A stretch of 64,000 nt of DNA from Candidatus Altimarinota bacterium (GCA_028691535.1 JAQUZB010000003.1:1-64000), one strand, 5' to 3'; shown: positions 22,734 through 35,230, counted from the first letter of the stretch. A program made the numbers and translations. Notes: generated by a model from the sequence alone, not told the origin.

Positions 22734-25007
22734 TTATTTTCAAATTTTTCACATTTCAGAAGATAAAAGTGTTTCTTTAAGATGAGCTTTTACTCTATCT
22801 ACAAATCTATCAATTATTAAATAGTCATAATCTATAACACTAAGTCATAATGAAATCTCAGTTTGAAGGTTTCATATTTTCTTTGTATTAATAGAATCAA
22901 TATTTATTCACATATTATAAATAATGTCACTAATTTCCTTTAAAACTCAGATTTGATTTTTAACAATTAAAATTATATTAATTATTATTGATTCAGGTTT
23001 TTCTCAATCAATATAAGCAGGAAGTAATCTATCTTTATTAACATCATCTAACACCTTACAATTTCTTCTATGAATAGTAAATTGTCATTTATTATTTATA
23101 TGAGCAACTATATCATTTGTTATCTTTCTTCTTGAACAATAACACAGTTTATAATCAAGTCATGATTCTCATCATATAATTAAATTTGTTTTGATATTTT
23201 TTACCTCTTGATTTTCAATTAAATCAGATTTACCTTCATTTTTATTTGAATCTACCAAATTATTATCTATTGCATATTTTTCTCTTACACTTAATACTGA
23301 AGATTTTACAATTTTTTTAATAAGTGAAGCAGGTGGCATTGAAAAATCTCAAATTTGTTCTAAAAGAAGTAACCTTTCTTCCATATTTAAATTTTTTCAA
23401 TCTAGAGTTTTCAAAATAGTTAAATCCTTATCTATTTTTCAAAGTCATACTTTTTCTAAATATTTAGACATTATATCTTTTCATCTTTCTCTATGAAGCT
23501 CTTGATCTTCCTTTTTAAGAGTAGCTTTTATCCTATTTTTTGCCTTAATAGTTTTAACAAATGAAATCCGAAATGGATTAGGTCTTTTATTTTTATCAAT
23601 AACTATTTCTACAACATCTCAATTATGAAGTTCTTTATCAAGTGGATAAACACTATCATTAACTTTTGCAATTGAAATATGATTTCATAATTCAGTATGA
23701 ACTGCATATGCAAAGTCTATAGGAGTAGAACCTGATGGAAGATTAATATGATCTCATTTTGGAGTAAAAACATAAATTCTATCTTTAAAAAAATCAACTT
23801 TTAATGATCAAACGAAATCACTATCTTGAACATTATTTACCAATTCTTTAAGTTCTTTTACCCAATCAATATCAGTAGCAATACTACTTCATTTTTCTTT
23901 ATATTCAAAATGTGCTGCAACTCATAAATCTGAGTATTCTCTCATTTTAAAAGTTTTTATTTGAATTTCTGTTGCTTGTCTTCTGTCTGCTTTAAAAAGT
24001 CACATTATGCTTGTATGTAAACTTCTATATCAATTTGGCTTAGGTAAAGCGATATAATCTTTAAATCTTTTTGGCAAAGGAGTCCAAGTATTGTGTATAA
24101 TTCAAAGTACTCTATAACAATCAGATTCATTATCAACCATTATTCTGATACCAAATAAATCAAAAAGTTCATTTGCATTAGTAAGTCATTTTTTTAATAA
24201 TTTTTTATGAATAGAATAAATTGATTTAACTCTATAATCGACTTCAAAATTTTGTAAACCATTTTCAGATAACAAAATAGTTATTTCTTCTTTTACATTT
24301 TTTACAAATGCTTTTCTTTGAGGTTCAAGTTCTTTTAATTCTCTTTTTAATTTTCTATATGAGTCAATATCAAGTATTTTAAAACATTCTTCATCCAATG
24401 AATTTTTCATATGATATAATCATAATCTATCAGCAATAGGTGAAAAAATATTTAATGTTTCAAGGGCAATTTTTTCTCTTTTTTCTTTTTTAGGATGATG
24501 TCTTAGAGTTCTCATATTATGAAGTCTATCAGACAACTTAACAAAGATAACTCTTAAATCTTCAGCCATTGCAACAACCATTTTTCTAAGACTTCAAACA
24601 TCTCTATCTTCTCATTTATATCTAATTTTTGAAAGTTTAGCCAATCATTCACAAAGAAATGCAACTTCTACTCAAAATTCTTTTTTTATATCATCTGATG
24701 TTTTTAATGTATCTTCAATTACATCATGAAGTAAACATGCTTGTATAGTATATATATCTGGATTTAATTCTAAAAGTATTTCAGTTGCTTCAACAGGGTG
24801 AATTATATAAGGATCTCAAGATAATCTATTTTGCCCTTCATGAGCATCACGTGAATATAAATATGCTCTAAAAATTTCAGATTTTATATACTCAAAATTA
24901 AGGTTTCTCATATATAAAGAAACCTTTTTTACAATTCATTCAACTTTTTCATCAATCTTAGTATATTTATCCATATGCCATTTAAAAATACTATATATGT
25001 TAAGCAT
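22734..25007 (-). CDS. relA/spoT: RelA/SpoT (p)ppGpp synthetase/hydrolase
   Basis: Stringent-response enzyme. 757 residues: an HD hydrolase domain with HDVIEDT and [13 protein letters not shown], the synthetase domain ([13 protein letters not shown], then [19 protein letters not shown]), TGS ([28 protein letters not shown]), and a C-terminal ACT-like tail. The HD motif is intact, so it is likely bifunctional. Start ATG at 25007 chosen; an in-frame ATG at 24974 is possible and would remove 11 residues. Divergent from the pilin gene. Confidence 0.95.
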
Positions 25008-25114
25008 AATATCATATATAATAAATTTGTAAATATTTTATTATAATATTTACTTGTCATATTCTAAAAAAAAGATACTATTTAAAAGTATTTTATAAAT
25101 AAAATTTAAATTTT

Positions 25115-25927
25115 ATGAAAAAATCTATTAAAAAAGCATTTACACTAGTTGAATTACTTGTAGTTATTACTATTTTAGCAATCATATCTGTTGTTGCATA
25201 CCAAAATTTTGGTTGAGCAGTAGATAAAGCTGTTTCTGGTAGAAAAATAAATGATGTTTCAACTATAGAAACTGCATTACAACAATTTAAAGTAGATAAC
25301 AATTATTATCCACAAGTTGATACAATATCTCCAACAAATATGTGGTGATATAGTTCTTGAACGATAGCAACACAATCAAATACTCTAAAAGTAAATATGA
25401 ATGGTGCAGAAATTACTTCTATTACATCAGCTAATTGATGATGAACAATAATGAATACTGAAGCTACTCCTAAACAAATTTGAGCTAAATGAACACTTTC
25501 TCAAACTACATTATGAAAAAAATACCTAAGTAAAGATTTATATGATCCTGAAGTAGGTGATTTAAAAGAAAGTTCTTGAAAAAAATTAATTGAATCTTGA
25601 ATTGGTAGATATGTTTATGCAATATATAAAAAACCAACTTGAACAAGCTGGTGAGTAGATAATAAAGTTTGATCATATTATAATATAGCATATACAATTA
25701 AAAAAGATTGATCTGACACTTATTATACAAAAATAGTATGAGATTATGATAGTGGTTCATGCTTTGATAATTCAGCTACATGTCCTGCAACTCTAATTTG
25801 AAGTGGTTCTTGAGTTTTAGTTAATGAACAAGAACAATGAAAAGATTCATCTGGTGCTAGTTTAGCTAATTTCTGATCTAATTCATGAAATCAATGAGTT
25901 CCTTATTCAGCAAGTGATTTTGAATAA
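25115..25927 (+). CDS. Type IV pilin / pseudopilin-like protein
   Basis: 270 residues. A short basic leader, MKKSIKKA, precedes FTLVELLVVITILAIISVVAYQ, the class III signal processed by prepilin peptidase, with Glu at mature position 5. The residue before cleavage is Ala rather than the usual Gly. The rest is rich in Gly, Ser, Thr and Trp. 22 codons are UGA against 8 GGT, the densest use in the window. No secretion ATPase or PilC homologue is nearby; it may be a major or minor pilin for surface attachment. Confidence 0.85.
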
Positions 25928-25930
25928 TAA

Positions 25931-25960
25931 AAAAAATATGAGATTAATCTCATATTTTTT
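25931..25960. terminator. Bidirectional terminator, pilin / methyltransferase
   Basis: Perfect inverted repeat AAAAAATATGAGATT / AATCTCATATTTTTT between convergent genes; the methyltransferase stop lies inside it. Confidence 0.87.
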
Positions 25961-26615
25961 TTATTATACTTATAAAATTCTTATTAGTTTCAAAGCATCT
26001 ATTTTCTATAACTTCAAATCAAGTTTTTTGAAATAAATAATTCAATTCTTTCAATGTAAAACAATGATAAAATCTAGGATATTCTCAAAAATAAATATTG
26101 TAATCTAAACTTCAAAACTCATTTTCAGTATTTAATATAACATCATTTTTATATTTTTCATTATTTAAAGATGAATTTAAATACCAATTTGTAAAAAAAA
26201 TTTTTCAGTCAGATTTTAATAATGATTTAATTTTATTTAAAACTTCTATTCTTTCATCAATAGTTTGTAAATGATGAAAACTAGCAATCAAAAATATAAA
26301 ATCATATTTTTGATTTTCAATTTTATCTAAATCTAACATATCTAAATTTAAAAATTCTTTATCTATATATGTTTTTTTTGCTTCATTTATCATTCAAAGT
26401 GACAAATCAACTCACGTATATTTTATATGATTTATATCAAATTTTTGAGAGAATTGTTCTAATAATCTACCACTTCAACATCAGATATCTAATATATTTT
26501 TATTATCAAAATCACTTAAATAAGAAGAAATAAAGTAATCTATTTCTTCCCATTTCATTTTTTTTCTACTATCAGAAAATCATTTCGCTATATTATCATA
26601 ATTTACTTTTTTCAT
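25944..26615 (-). CDS. Class I SAM-dependent methyltransferase
   Basis: 223 residues. Motif I is NILDIGCGSGRLLEQF with three UGA glycines, followed by the acidic VDLS after strand 2 and FIFLIASFHHLQTIDER (motif IV/post region). The overall look is like tRNA wobble-uridine or ubiquinone-type methyltransferases of the Methyltransf_11 group. Substrate cannot be inferred. Monocistronic and divergent from the ncRNA at 26658. Confidence 0.8.
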
Positions 26616-26623
26616 AATTTTTA

Positions 26624-26656
26624 TTGACAAATCATTTAAAACGATTATTATATAAT
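26624..26656 (+). promoter_or_regulatory. Promoter of the structured ncRNA
   Basis: Perfect TTGACA, then TATAAT after 21 bases, with the overlapping TATTAT at 16 and TTATAT at 18 bases as better-spaced -10 options. It points rightward, into a region without any coding frame. Confidence 0.65.
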
Positions 26657-26657
26657 C

Positions 26658-26825
26658 CCTTTTTGAATTGATGTATTTTCAAGTACCTTGTAAATACAAA
26701 AGTTGCAGACTATCACAAGATGTAATATTAATTTAGTTTATTGTTTCTCTCACCGGTTAAGCAAGTCTAAATTTCAATTTCAAAGAGGACCAAATATCAA
26801 AGCCCTGCTACGCAGGGCTTTTCCT
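26658..26825 (+). ncRNA. Unidentified structured RNA, possibly 6S-like
   Basis: About 165 bases with a promoter on the left and a GC-rich rho-independent terminator on the right (stem AAAGCCCTGC / GCAGGGCTTT). Bases 26658-26671 pair with 26774-26788 over 14 pairs with a single bulge, closing the molecule. Inside is a hairpin GTATTT...AAATAC with CAAG/CTTG near its tip at about 26672-26696. A second pairing is AGACT/AGTCT. A long closing stem around an internal loop fits 6S RNA, but I cannot confirm the family. It lacks the SRP and RNase P core motifs. Confidence 0.6.
26799..26825 (+). terminator. ncRNA terminator
   Basis: Ten-base stem with loop TAC followed by TTTTCCTTT on the plus strand. 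It could also stop argS transcripts arriving from the right. Confidence 0.8.
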
Positions 26826-26838
26826 TTGCATAAAATTT

Positions 26839-28587
26839 CTACATTTTAGTTGGAACTTCTATTCACAATATTGAAAAAGAATCTTTAATTACAAAGGTAA
26901 ATAAGCTTATTAATTTTAATCTAGCATATTTTTTTTCATCATCAGTTTCATTTAATATATGAACACTATTATAAAAACTATTAAAACTTTTTGTTAAATC
27001 ATAAGCATATTTACAAAGGATATGTGGCATATTTTTTGAAGCTGTATTCTCTAAAACTTCTTTATAATTTGAAAGAGTTTTAATTAGATCAAATTCTTCA
27101 GCAAATTCAAAACCTGATTTAATTTCTTTTGAAAAATCAGTTTCATTACTGTTTTCCAAGATTCTAAATGCTCTTACATAAGCATATTGAATATATGGCC
27201 CACTATTCCCTTCAAAAGTCATAAATTCATCCCAATCAAAGATCACATCTGTTTCCCTATTTTTCTTCAAATAACCGTATTTTATAGCTCAAATTCAAAT
27301 TATTTTACTCAAATATTTTAATTCTTCATCACTTAAATCATTTCTTTTTTCTAGTATAATATTCTTTGCTCTATTTTCAGCTTCATCTAATAAATCTGAA
27401 AGTTTGATTATGTTTCATTTTCTAGTTGAAAAAGCTCCCTCTTTTCATGAAATAAATCAATTATAAGCATGAAACAATTCTGTATCATTTAACCATCAAG
27501 CATTTTTAGCTATTTCAAAAGCTTGTTCAAAATGCAATTTTTGCCTTACATCTACAAAATAAACTATTTTTGCAGGATTCCAATTTGTAGTTCTATATTT
27601 TATAGAAGCTAGATCACTAGCAAGATAACCATGAGTTCAATTATTTTTTTGAAGTATACAACTAGGAAATTTATCATTTTCAAAAACAACTCAAACTGAA
27701 TTATCTTCATTTTTTGTAGCAATTCATTTAGACAATAATTCAGAAACTATAGATTTCATATCAAATTCTAGATCTGGATTATTTTCTATTTTTGGTAATC
27801 ATAATCATTCATAAAAACTTTCCCCTATATTGTAATCTGGTTTTACATTTAATCTAGCAAGAATCTTATTCATAGCATCAATAGAATAAGAAGTGAATTC
27901 TTTCCATAATTCAACTGATTCAGGATTTCATTCTGATAAAATTTTAAACTCATCTCTTGTTCTTTGTTCTAATAATTCATCATTTTCAATTTCAGCAGTA
28001 ATTTTCACATACAATTCAAGTAAATAATCTACTGCATTTTCTTTTAATTTATTTTCATCTCACCAAAGTTTATAAGCAGTGATAAGTTTACCAAATATGA
28101 TTCCCCAATCACCTATATGACTATCAGAAATTACATCATAACCCAATTTTTTATATGTATTTATCATTGCTTGTCATCCATTTGGAGTACACATATGACC
28201 TATATGAAGTGGTTTTCAAACATTTGCACCTATGTAATCAACAATTAATTTAGAACCATTTCAAAAATTAAAATAATTTTTATCATTTAAATAATTATTA
28301 TAAATAATTTTAAAATTAGTTGTAAAAATATCATTGTTCAAAGATATATTTATAAAACCATTTTCTTCTGTTACACTTTTTATTAATTCTATATCTTGTA
28401 AATCTGATAATAATTCAACTGAAATAATAGCAGGAGATTTTTTTAATTCTCTTGATAAAATACCACAATTAAAAGCGAAATCTCACATTTCTTTTTTTGG
28501 TGGTATTGTTAATTTGATATCATCTAATACTATATTGTATTTTTCTTTTATTACTTTTAGTATTTCTTGTTTTAATATATTTTCCAT
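26839..28587 (-). CDS. argS: Arginyl-tRNA synthetase
   Basis: Charges tRNA-Arg. 582 residues, typical length. The HIGH-like motif appears in KPLHIGHMCTPNG, then SHIGDWGIIFGKLI. The C-terminal part holds FEGNSGPYIQYAYVRAFRIL and the anticodon-binding domain ending EVPTKM. Family members lack a strict KMSKS. Separate unit with a terminator-like hairpin upstream (28629-28663) from the phosphate transporter. Confidence 0.96.
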
Positions 28588-28628
28588 AAATAAATCGTTT
28601 ATTATAAAATTTAGCTTTATTATACAAA

Positions 28629-28663
28629 AAAAAAGTAAAAAATAAATTATTTTTTACTTTTTT
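28629..28663. terminator. Terminator downstream of the PiT transporter gene
   Basis: Seventeen-base arms AAAAAAGTAAAAAATAA / TTATTTTTTACTTTTTT with a one-base loop, 12 bases after the stop codon of the transporter gene. Confidence 0.75.
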
Positions 28664-28675
28664 AAAATTTAAGTT

Positions 28676-30013
28676 CTAAACGAAAAGAAAATTAAAAACT
28701 AGAAACATAAGTCAAGATATAACAGCAACAACTGGAACTGTAACTAACCATGCAGCAACAATTTTTGTTAACATCTTTCTTTCAACAAATTTTTCTTTTT
28801 TTCAATGTTCTCTTTTATGAAGATATTCTCTTAAAAATCAAACTCAAAATACTCAACCAATTGCTATATGTGTAGAACTTACTGGTAATCACATTTGACT
28901 TGCAAGTATAACAGTAAATGCAGCTGACAAAGCAATACAAAATGCTCTTATCTGATCAAGTTCAGTGATTTCTCAACCAACAGCTTTTATAATCTTTGGT
29001 CAAAATAACAATAATCAAAATGATAATCAAGTTCAACCCAAAAGCATAATCCAAAATGGAACTCAAACACTTCAAGAAATTCAAGAATTAACCAAAGTAT
29101 CATATATAGCTGCTAAAGGACCTATTGCATTTGCAACATCATTTGATCAATGAGCAAAACTTAAAAGTATAACTGAAAATATAAGTGGTATAGAAAAAAG
29201 TTTTGCTATAGATTTTCTATCATTTGAAAGTCTTGATGAAATTTTTCAAATATATGCTCTCAAGAAAAAATAAGTAAAAAATGCTACAACTAAACCTATA
29301 TGAGATGCTGATACAAAATCAATTTTAATTATATTCTTAATACCTTTTAATATAATATAAGTCGTAAATGCCCAAGCCATAATTGAAACAAAGAAAGGAA
29401 CCCATTTTTTTGCTTGTACTACTTTATCTTTTTTATTTAAAATTAAATGCTTAATAAAAAATAAAAATAAAGCTGCAACTATTCATCATAACAAAGGTGA
29501 AATAATCCAACTTAAAACTATTTTTCACATTGTTCCCCAAGCAACAATTCATAATCACATTGAAGCAATTCAAGCTCACATAACTCATCATACAATAGAA
29601 TGAGTTGTAGAAACAGGTGCTTTAAAATAAGTAGCAAAATTTAACCACAATGCAGCAGAAAAAAGTGCAGAAAGCATAATAAACATAAAAACAGTATAAT
29701 TGTTTAATAGACTTATATCTATAATACCATCTTTTATTGTTTTAACCACTTCTCATCAAGCAATAACAGCTCATGCAAGTTCAAAAATTGCAGCAATTAT
29801 AATAGCTCATTTTAAACTCAATGCTCAAGAACCAACTGCAGGTCAAACACTATTTGCAACATCATTTGCACCGATATTTACTGCCATATAAATACCCAAA
29901 AAAACTGCAAACAATAAAAAAGCATCGGCAGAAGTTCATAAATTAGATCATACTAATAATTGTACTCATATCAATGCAGATATAATATATAATGCGAATA
30001 AAAAATATTTCAT
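28676..30013 (-). CDS. pit: PiT-family inorganic phosphate transporter
   Basis: 445 residues, about ten hydrophobic segments. Both PiT repeats are visible: NIGANDVANSVGPAVGSGAL near residue 45 and HWSNDVANAIGPLAAIYDT near residue 320. Each is followed by a THS/STTH block (APVSTTHSIVGGVMGAG; LPVSSTHIAIGW). Imports phosphate (or metal phosphate) coupled to H+ or Na+. Monocistronic; the upstream region holds two hairpins. Confidence 0.92.
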
Positions 30014-30246
30014 ATATTTTTTTAATAATATAAAAACTATCCAGTCATATAATTGATAGTTATATAGTACTTTTGTACTATATTTATGATAATTAAAATT
30101 TAACAAAAATAAAGATATATAAATTTTATAATTTTACATAAAAAAAATGTATTTTTTAATTAATAAATTGACTTTTATATTTTTAAATGTATAAAATATA
30201 TAAATAGTTAATTTCATAAATTTCATACAACTTAAATATAACAAAA
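30014..30246. other. Intergenic region with two hairpins and a promoter
   Basis: Divergent region. AACTATC/GATAGTT (30035-30061) and the perfect ATATAGTAC TTTT GTACTATAT (30062-30083) lie close to the transporter start and could shape its leader. To the right lies a promoter for the ATPase gene: TTGACT at 30168, TATAAA at 30190, spacer 16. The rest is plain AT-rich sequence. Confidence 0.45.
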
Positions 30247-31419
30247 ATGCAATTTTTTAATGAAATAATAAATAGTAACAGAAATTATATTTTAGAAAAA
30301 AATATAACAAAAAATCATAAAATATATTTAGAAAAAATAGTAAATCATATAAATAAAGAAAAAATCATTATAATTACATGATTAAAAAACATATGAAAAA
30401 CTGAAATAATTTCTGATTTTATAGCAAAAACTAAAATTCAAGATAGATTCTTTTATTTTAATAAAGATTTAGATTTTGATAATATAATAAAAGATAACTA
30501 TTCATTGGATAATCTATTTAATGTATATTTAGACTTATACAAAAATACAAAATATATCATATTACAAAATATAAGTCAGATTAATTGAATCAAAGAATTT
30601 TTATGAAAAATACATAAAAGCGATTATAAAATCATAATTATCTGAAATGACATAAAGATACCAAATATAACAGAAATAGAAATAAAAAATAATCTATCAG
30701 AAAATATAGAAAATGATTTATTATATTGAAATATATGAAAATCATATCAGTTAACTGATACAATAATAAAGAAAGAATATATTAAGCTAATAGTAGACAA
30801 TATTTTTTTAAACAAGATTATTAATCTAAAACTAGTAAAAAATATATTTTTGTATAAGTTAATATTAACAAAAATAGCGAAATTAGATTGTTTTATATTT
30901 CAAAGAGAATTACATAGAAATATAGAAGAAACAGAAAAAATAGCTCTTAGAACTTTTATGGATTATATAGATTTTTCAATTCAAGAAAAAATAATATACA
31001 AGATAGAACTTTATGATTTCAAAAAAGAAAAGATTATTTTAAATAAATATAAATACTTTTTTAGTGATAATTGAATAAGAAATAGTTTAAGTAATTTTAA
31101 TTTAGACAAAAATATACTCATAGAAAATTTGATTTTTATCAAACTTAACTATAACAATTATTTAATTAATTGATGATTGAATTGAATTTTTGAATTTAGT
31201 TTTATTGCTACTAAAAATGATACTAAAATTTATATACATATTTCAAAAGAAACAGAAAGACAAGAAATAAACAAAGAAATGAATAAACTTCAAAAAGTTC
31301 CATGAAAAGCTAAGAGATACTTAGTTATAAATAATATAGATAAATTAAACTTGAAGAAATATATTTATGATGATGTAGAGTTGATTGGTGCCGAAGAGTT
31401 ACTAAAAAAATCCCTTTAG
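30247..31419 (+). CDS. ATPase with DUF4143-like C-terminal region
   Basis: 390 residues. A P-loop-like ITGLKNIGKTEIISDF follows residue 40, with its glycines as UGA. The C-terminal part, KYKYFFSDNGIRNSLSNF, then NYNNYLINGGLNGIFEFSF, resembles the AAA_14/DUF4143 ATPases, common in reduced genomes and archaea and of largely unknown function. The middle segment is highly charged and AT-driven (Ile, Lys, Asn). Monocistronic with its own promoter. Family call moderate; role not known. Confidence 0.65.
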
Positions 31420-31433
31420 GGATTTTTTTAGTA
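31400..31433. terminator. Bidirectional terminator inside both gene ends
   Basis: Perfect 16-base arms around TT. The left arm encodes the last residues of the ATPase, and the right arm abuts the stop of the convergent membrane protein gene. Confidence 0.87.
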
Positions 31434-33668
31434 TTAATTTGTTTTAAAATTTGTTATTTTAGATGCAACTTCTTTTGAAATACTATCAGCTTGAATATCA
31501 CTAATCCCCTTACTAATTAACTCAGTTTTAATTTTATTTATAAAATCAAGTTTAGTAATATCAGTTATAACTCCTACATTACTAATTGCTGTTTCTATAT
31601 CAGATTTAATTGTAGGTGACGTTATTGATTCTGGAATATTTATTGGTGTTCAAACTCAATTTATATTTAAATTAATAGTTTGATTTCAATTTGTAGTAGT
31701 TGAAGTAGAATTATTTTGTTGTTTTAATTTTGCTTCATTAAGTAATTTTGCTGTAACAGCTCCTCAACCTGGATTATTAATTGTTCATACGATATCAACT
31801 GATCAAGAAAATCATCATTGACTATTTTGTGATTTACTATCAATATCTCAAATTATTTTAGCAAGTGCATTTTCATCCATTCAAACTTTTATATCTTTAG
31901 CTCATTCAATTTTTAATCATTCTGCTATAGCTTTAGTAACTTCAATAAATTGTTGGCTTTTAACTAAATCACTAACAGTTTTTCATTCATTATATGCTAA
32001 TTTATATGCTTCAGCTGTATTTTTAGTAAGTCAATTAGCTTTATATGTAGTTAATGCATTTATAGATTTATTTGATAAATCTATACTTCAATTTTGTCAA
32101 AATAATTCATGTTTTTTCATAAAATCTGTTCATCTATCTCTAGCTTTAGTTTCGAAATAACTTGAAGCACTTGAACCAATTTGACCTAAACTAGTCATAC
32201 TTTGCCCACCAAATATAGGTGCATATTGTGGAGCTTTTGTAACAAGTCATCATACTTGTGCACCAAATGCATGAAGTGGCTCAACAATTGCTTTTGTCAT
32301 CTCATTTGATCTAAGAGCTGCCATAACTGCTCACCACAATACAACTATACCAAATATCTTCATAATAAGTGTTCATATAACACCTAAAGCATCATTTCAA
32401 ATATTTTTTCAAAAATTAGTAATATCTTGTGGATTTGCAGGTGATCAAACAACAGAAAGAGAAAATCATCATTTTCAATTAGAATCTCATCATATAACTA
32501 TTTTACTAGAATCCTTTGACGCAACTTCCTGTATTTGAACTCCCTGTAAAACATCTGATTTTTTATCAGTCATTCAGTTTCAAATAACAAATAAAAATAA
32601 CAATCAAAAACTAAGAGCTAACATACTATAAACTGGTACCATTGCAAGTGATATAAACTGCTTAACATTAAACTTATCAAAAAATTCTCATCATCCACTT
32701 GTTTTATCAAAGAAATACATTAAACCAAAAAGTGGTGAAATCATCATATATATCCATATATAGATACCTCTAACTAAAAGAACCATTCATAATGCTACTA
32801 ATAATATAGAATATACTAAAACAAAAAGTACATCAAAAAGCAATTTAACAACTAAATCTCACATAGTATTAATGTTTGATAAATCATTAGCATTTAACTT
32901 AGATATATTTTCAAGTCACAAAACTCAATATGTATATGTAGAAATAATACCAAAAATAGAATCTGATGCTTTTCAAGAATTTAATATTTCAGCAATAGTA
33001 CTACTATTTCATGCTACTTCCTTATCTTCACAAGAAAAAAAAGAATTTTCATTAGTTTTTGTAGTAGTTGATGTTTTTGTATCACTTGGTCAAATAGATT
33101 TTAAATTTAAAGTACAGTTATTTGGAATTTTTGTTTCATCCATAACTGTTTTATATTGAGGAAAAGATTCAAAAGGTATATTTAATGCCGATATAGTTAA
33201 TACAGCTGACATTGAAAGAATAAATTGAACTAAAAACCAAGAAAATGGAACTATAAGTATACCTACTATAAACTTAGGTAATGCTTGTTTAAGTGCATAT
33301 TTTTCTTGTCATTTTCATATTATATTCATAAATGCAATCCATATAATTATGAATGCAAATATAAGATAAACTACATTTGAAACAAGTATCCATATAGATT
33401 TAAAATATGAATTTAATCAAAATAAACTACCATTTATCCATTCTGGTGATAAAAAAACCGTTGTTAGGTATGTTAATAAAGATAAAAAAAGTGTTAGAGT
33501 TGCTCAAATCCAAGACATAGCACTTGATGCAGTTGCTTTTGCTTTAACCAAGGCTGTATCGGCAGCAAATACACTATCACTCAATAAAAAAAACAATAAA
33601 AATCATCCTATTATCCATAGAATATTTTTTTTATTGCTAGAAATTTTATCTAAAAGTTTAGAAAACAT
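31434..33668 (-). CDS. Large polytopic membrane protein, VirB6/TrbL-like
   Basis: 744 residues. A signal-like first segment (LLFFLLSDSVFAAD) is followed by about seven membrane helices, in an arrangement of helix pairs separated by a 120-residue external loop with Cys (NNCTLNL, FFSCEDKE). The loop RGIYIWIYMMISPLFGLMYFFDK recalls TrbL/VirB6 channel proteins of type IV secretion. The last 250 residues are soluble, Ser/Asn/Thr/Gly-rich. No VirB4 or VirD4 ATPase is in the window. Family call is by architecture only. Confidence 0.5.
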
Positions 33669-33775
33669 AATTTATATTGTTAAACTTAAATATAGTTTTT
33701 ATCTATTTAAAGGCAAAAAACTTTAACTAAATAAATCATATCATAAATTATTTTTTCTTGCAAAATTTTAAATAC

Positions 33776-33812
33776 AAAAAAACTCTAGATTTTATTCTAA
33801 AGTTTCTTTTTT
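33776..33812 (-). terminator. gatB terminator
   Basis: AAACTCTAGA / TCTAAAGTTT arms with one mismatch, flanked by A and T runs and overlapping the gatB stop codon. Confidence 0.65.
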
Positions 33813-35230
33813 AGTAATTCATTAAATATTTTTGGATTTCAAGCTCATTTTGAAGCTTTCATACATTGTCATACAAAGAATCAAAATATATTTTCATTTC
33901 CAGATTTATAATCAGCAACTTGACTTGCATTGTCAAGCAATACTTGCTCAACTATTTTTTCAAGTGCATCAGTATCATTTTTTTGTCTTAGATTATTTTC
34001 ATCAACAATTATATCAGTTTCTCAACCATTATTAAACAATTCTTCTATAACTTGTTTACTATTTGTACTTGATAATTCGTCTCTATTAACTAAATCTATA
34101 ACTTTTGCTAACTCTTTTATATCAAATTTCAAATCAAGTATGTTTTTAATAGTTTCACTTTCGTTCATCATTGCAAGTAAAACTGAAGTCATATATGAAC
34201 AAGATTTTTTAGAATCTCATGTTAATTCAACTAGATTATCAAAATATTCACTAAGTTCTCTTGTTGTAGTTAATATTCTAGCATCATCTTCACTTAATTT
34301 ATAAACTCATAAATATTTAATCCTTTTTTCAATTGGTAATTCAGGAATTAATTTTCTAGCATCATTTATAAATTCATCACTCAAAATTACAGGTAATAAA
34401 TCAGGTTCTGGAAAATATCTATAATCCATAGCATCTTCCTTACTTCTAAGAGTTGTAGAAGTTCAAGAATCATCATTCCATCATCTTGTTTCTTGATCAA
34501 CTATTCATCATTTTTCAATTACACTCTTTTGTCTTTTTATTTCATGATCAATAACTCTACCAATTGCCATAAATGAATTTACATTTTTAGTTTCAGTTCT
34601 AGATCAAAGCTTTAAACTTCACTCTGGAGCAATAGAAATATTTACATCACATCTTAATTGTCATTTTTCCATATCAGCATCACTTACTCATCAAGCTCTC
34701 ATAAGTTTTTGAAGTTCTCTTAAAAATTCCATAACTTCATCCCTATCATGAAAAACTGGATCAGTTACTATTTCCATAAGTGGACTTCAAGCTCTGTTAA
34801 AATCAAGAAGAGTTTTTCAACCTGCATGTATAAGTTTTCAAGCATCATTTTCTAAATGCATATGATGGATTGCAAAAGTTCTCTCAATTCAATTAACTAG
34901 AGTTTTTACAAAACCTTTTCAAACAATTGGTTCATACATTTGTGTAATTTGATATGCTGTCGGATTATCTGGATAAAAATAAGTTTTTCTATCAAATCTA
35001 GATTTTTTATTTACTTCACAGTTCATCATCATACCTCAAATAAGTCATAATCTTACAACTTCTTTGTTTAAATTAGGTAACATACCTGGAAATCACATAC
35101 AAATATTACAAACATTCATATTTGGTTCTGAAGCTAATGCAACTGCATTTTTACAAGAACAAAACATTTTTGTTTCTGATTTAATTCTTACATGTATTTC
35201 AAGTCATATAGTTGGTATATATTTCGTCAT
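33797..35230 (-). CDS. gatB: Aspartyl/glutamyl-tRNA amidotransferase subunit B
   Basis: tRNA-binding subunit of GatCAB, converting Glu-tRNA-Gln (and Asp-tRNA-Asn) to the amidated form. 477 residues, the normal length. [23 protein letters not shown], then the zinc Cys pair NVCNICMGFPGMLP, then [20 protein letters not shown] match the family. Single gene here; gatA and gatC are not in the window. Use of GatCAB implies indirect Gln-tRNA synthesis. Confidence 0.95.

Noticed and set aside
25115-25927. UGA read as tryptophan (code 4, as in mycoplasmas)
   Set aside because: It would put Trp in Walker A, K+ filter and zinc motifs, and give the pilin 24 Trp; glycine fits every case.
26658-26825. SRP (4.5S) or RNase P RNA identity for the structured RNA
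   Set aside because: The SRP tetraloop core and the RNase P GAGGAAAGTC core are not present.
28334-28645. A 103-codon plus-strand frame inside argS
   Set aside because: Antisense shadow of argS; the minus-strand frame carries all family motifs.
30035-30083. CRISPR-like or IS-end repeats between the transporter and ATPase genes
   Set aside because: Only two isolated hairpins, no repeated units with spacers and no transposase.
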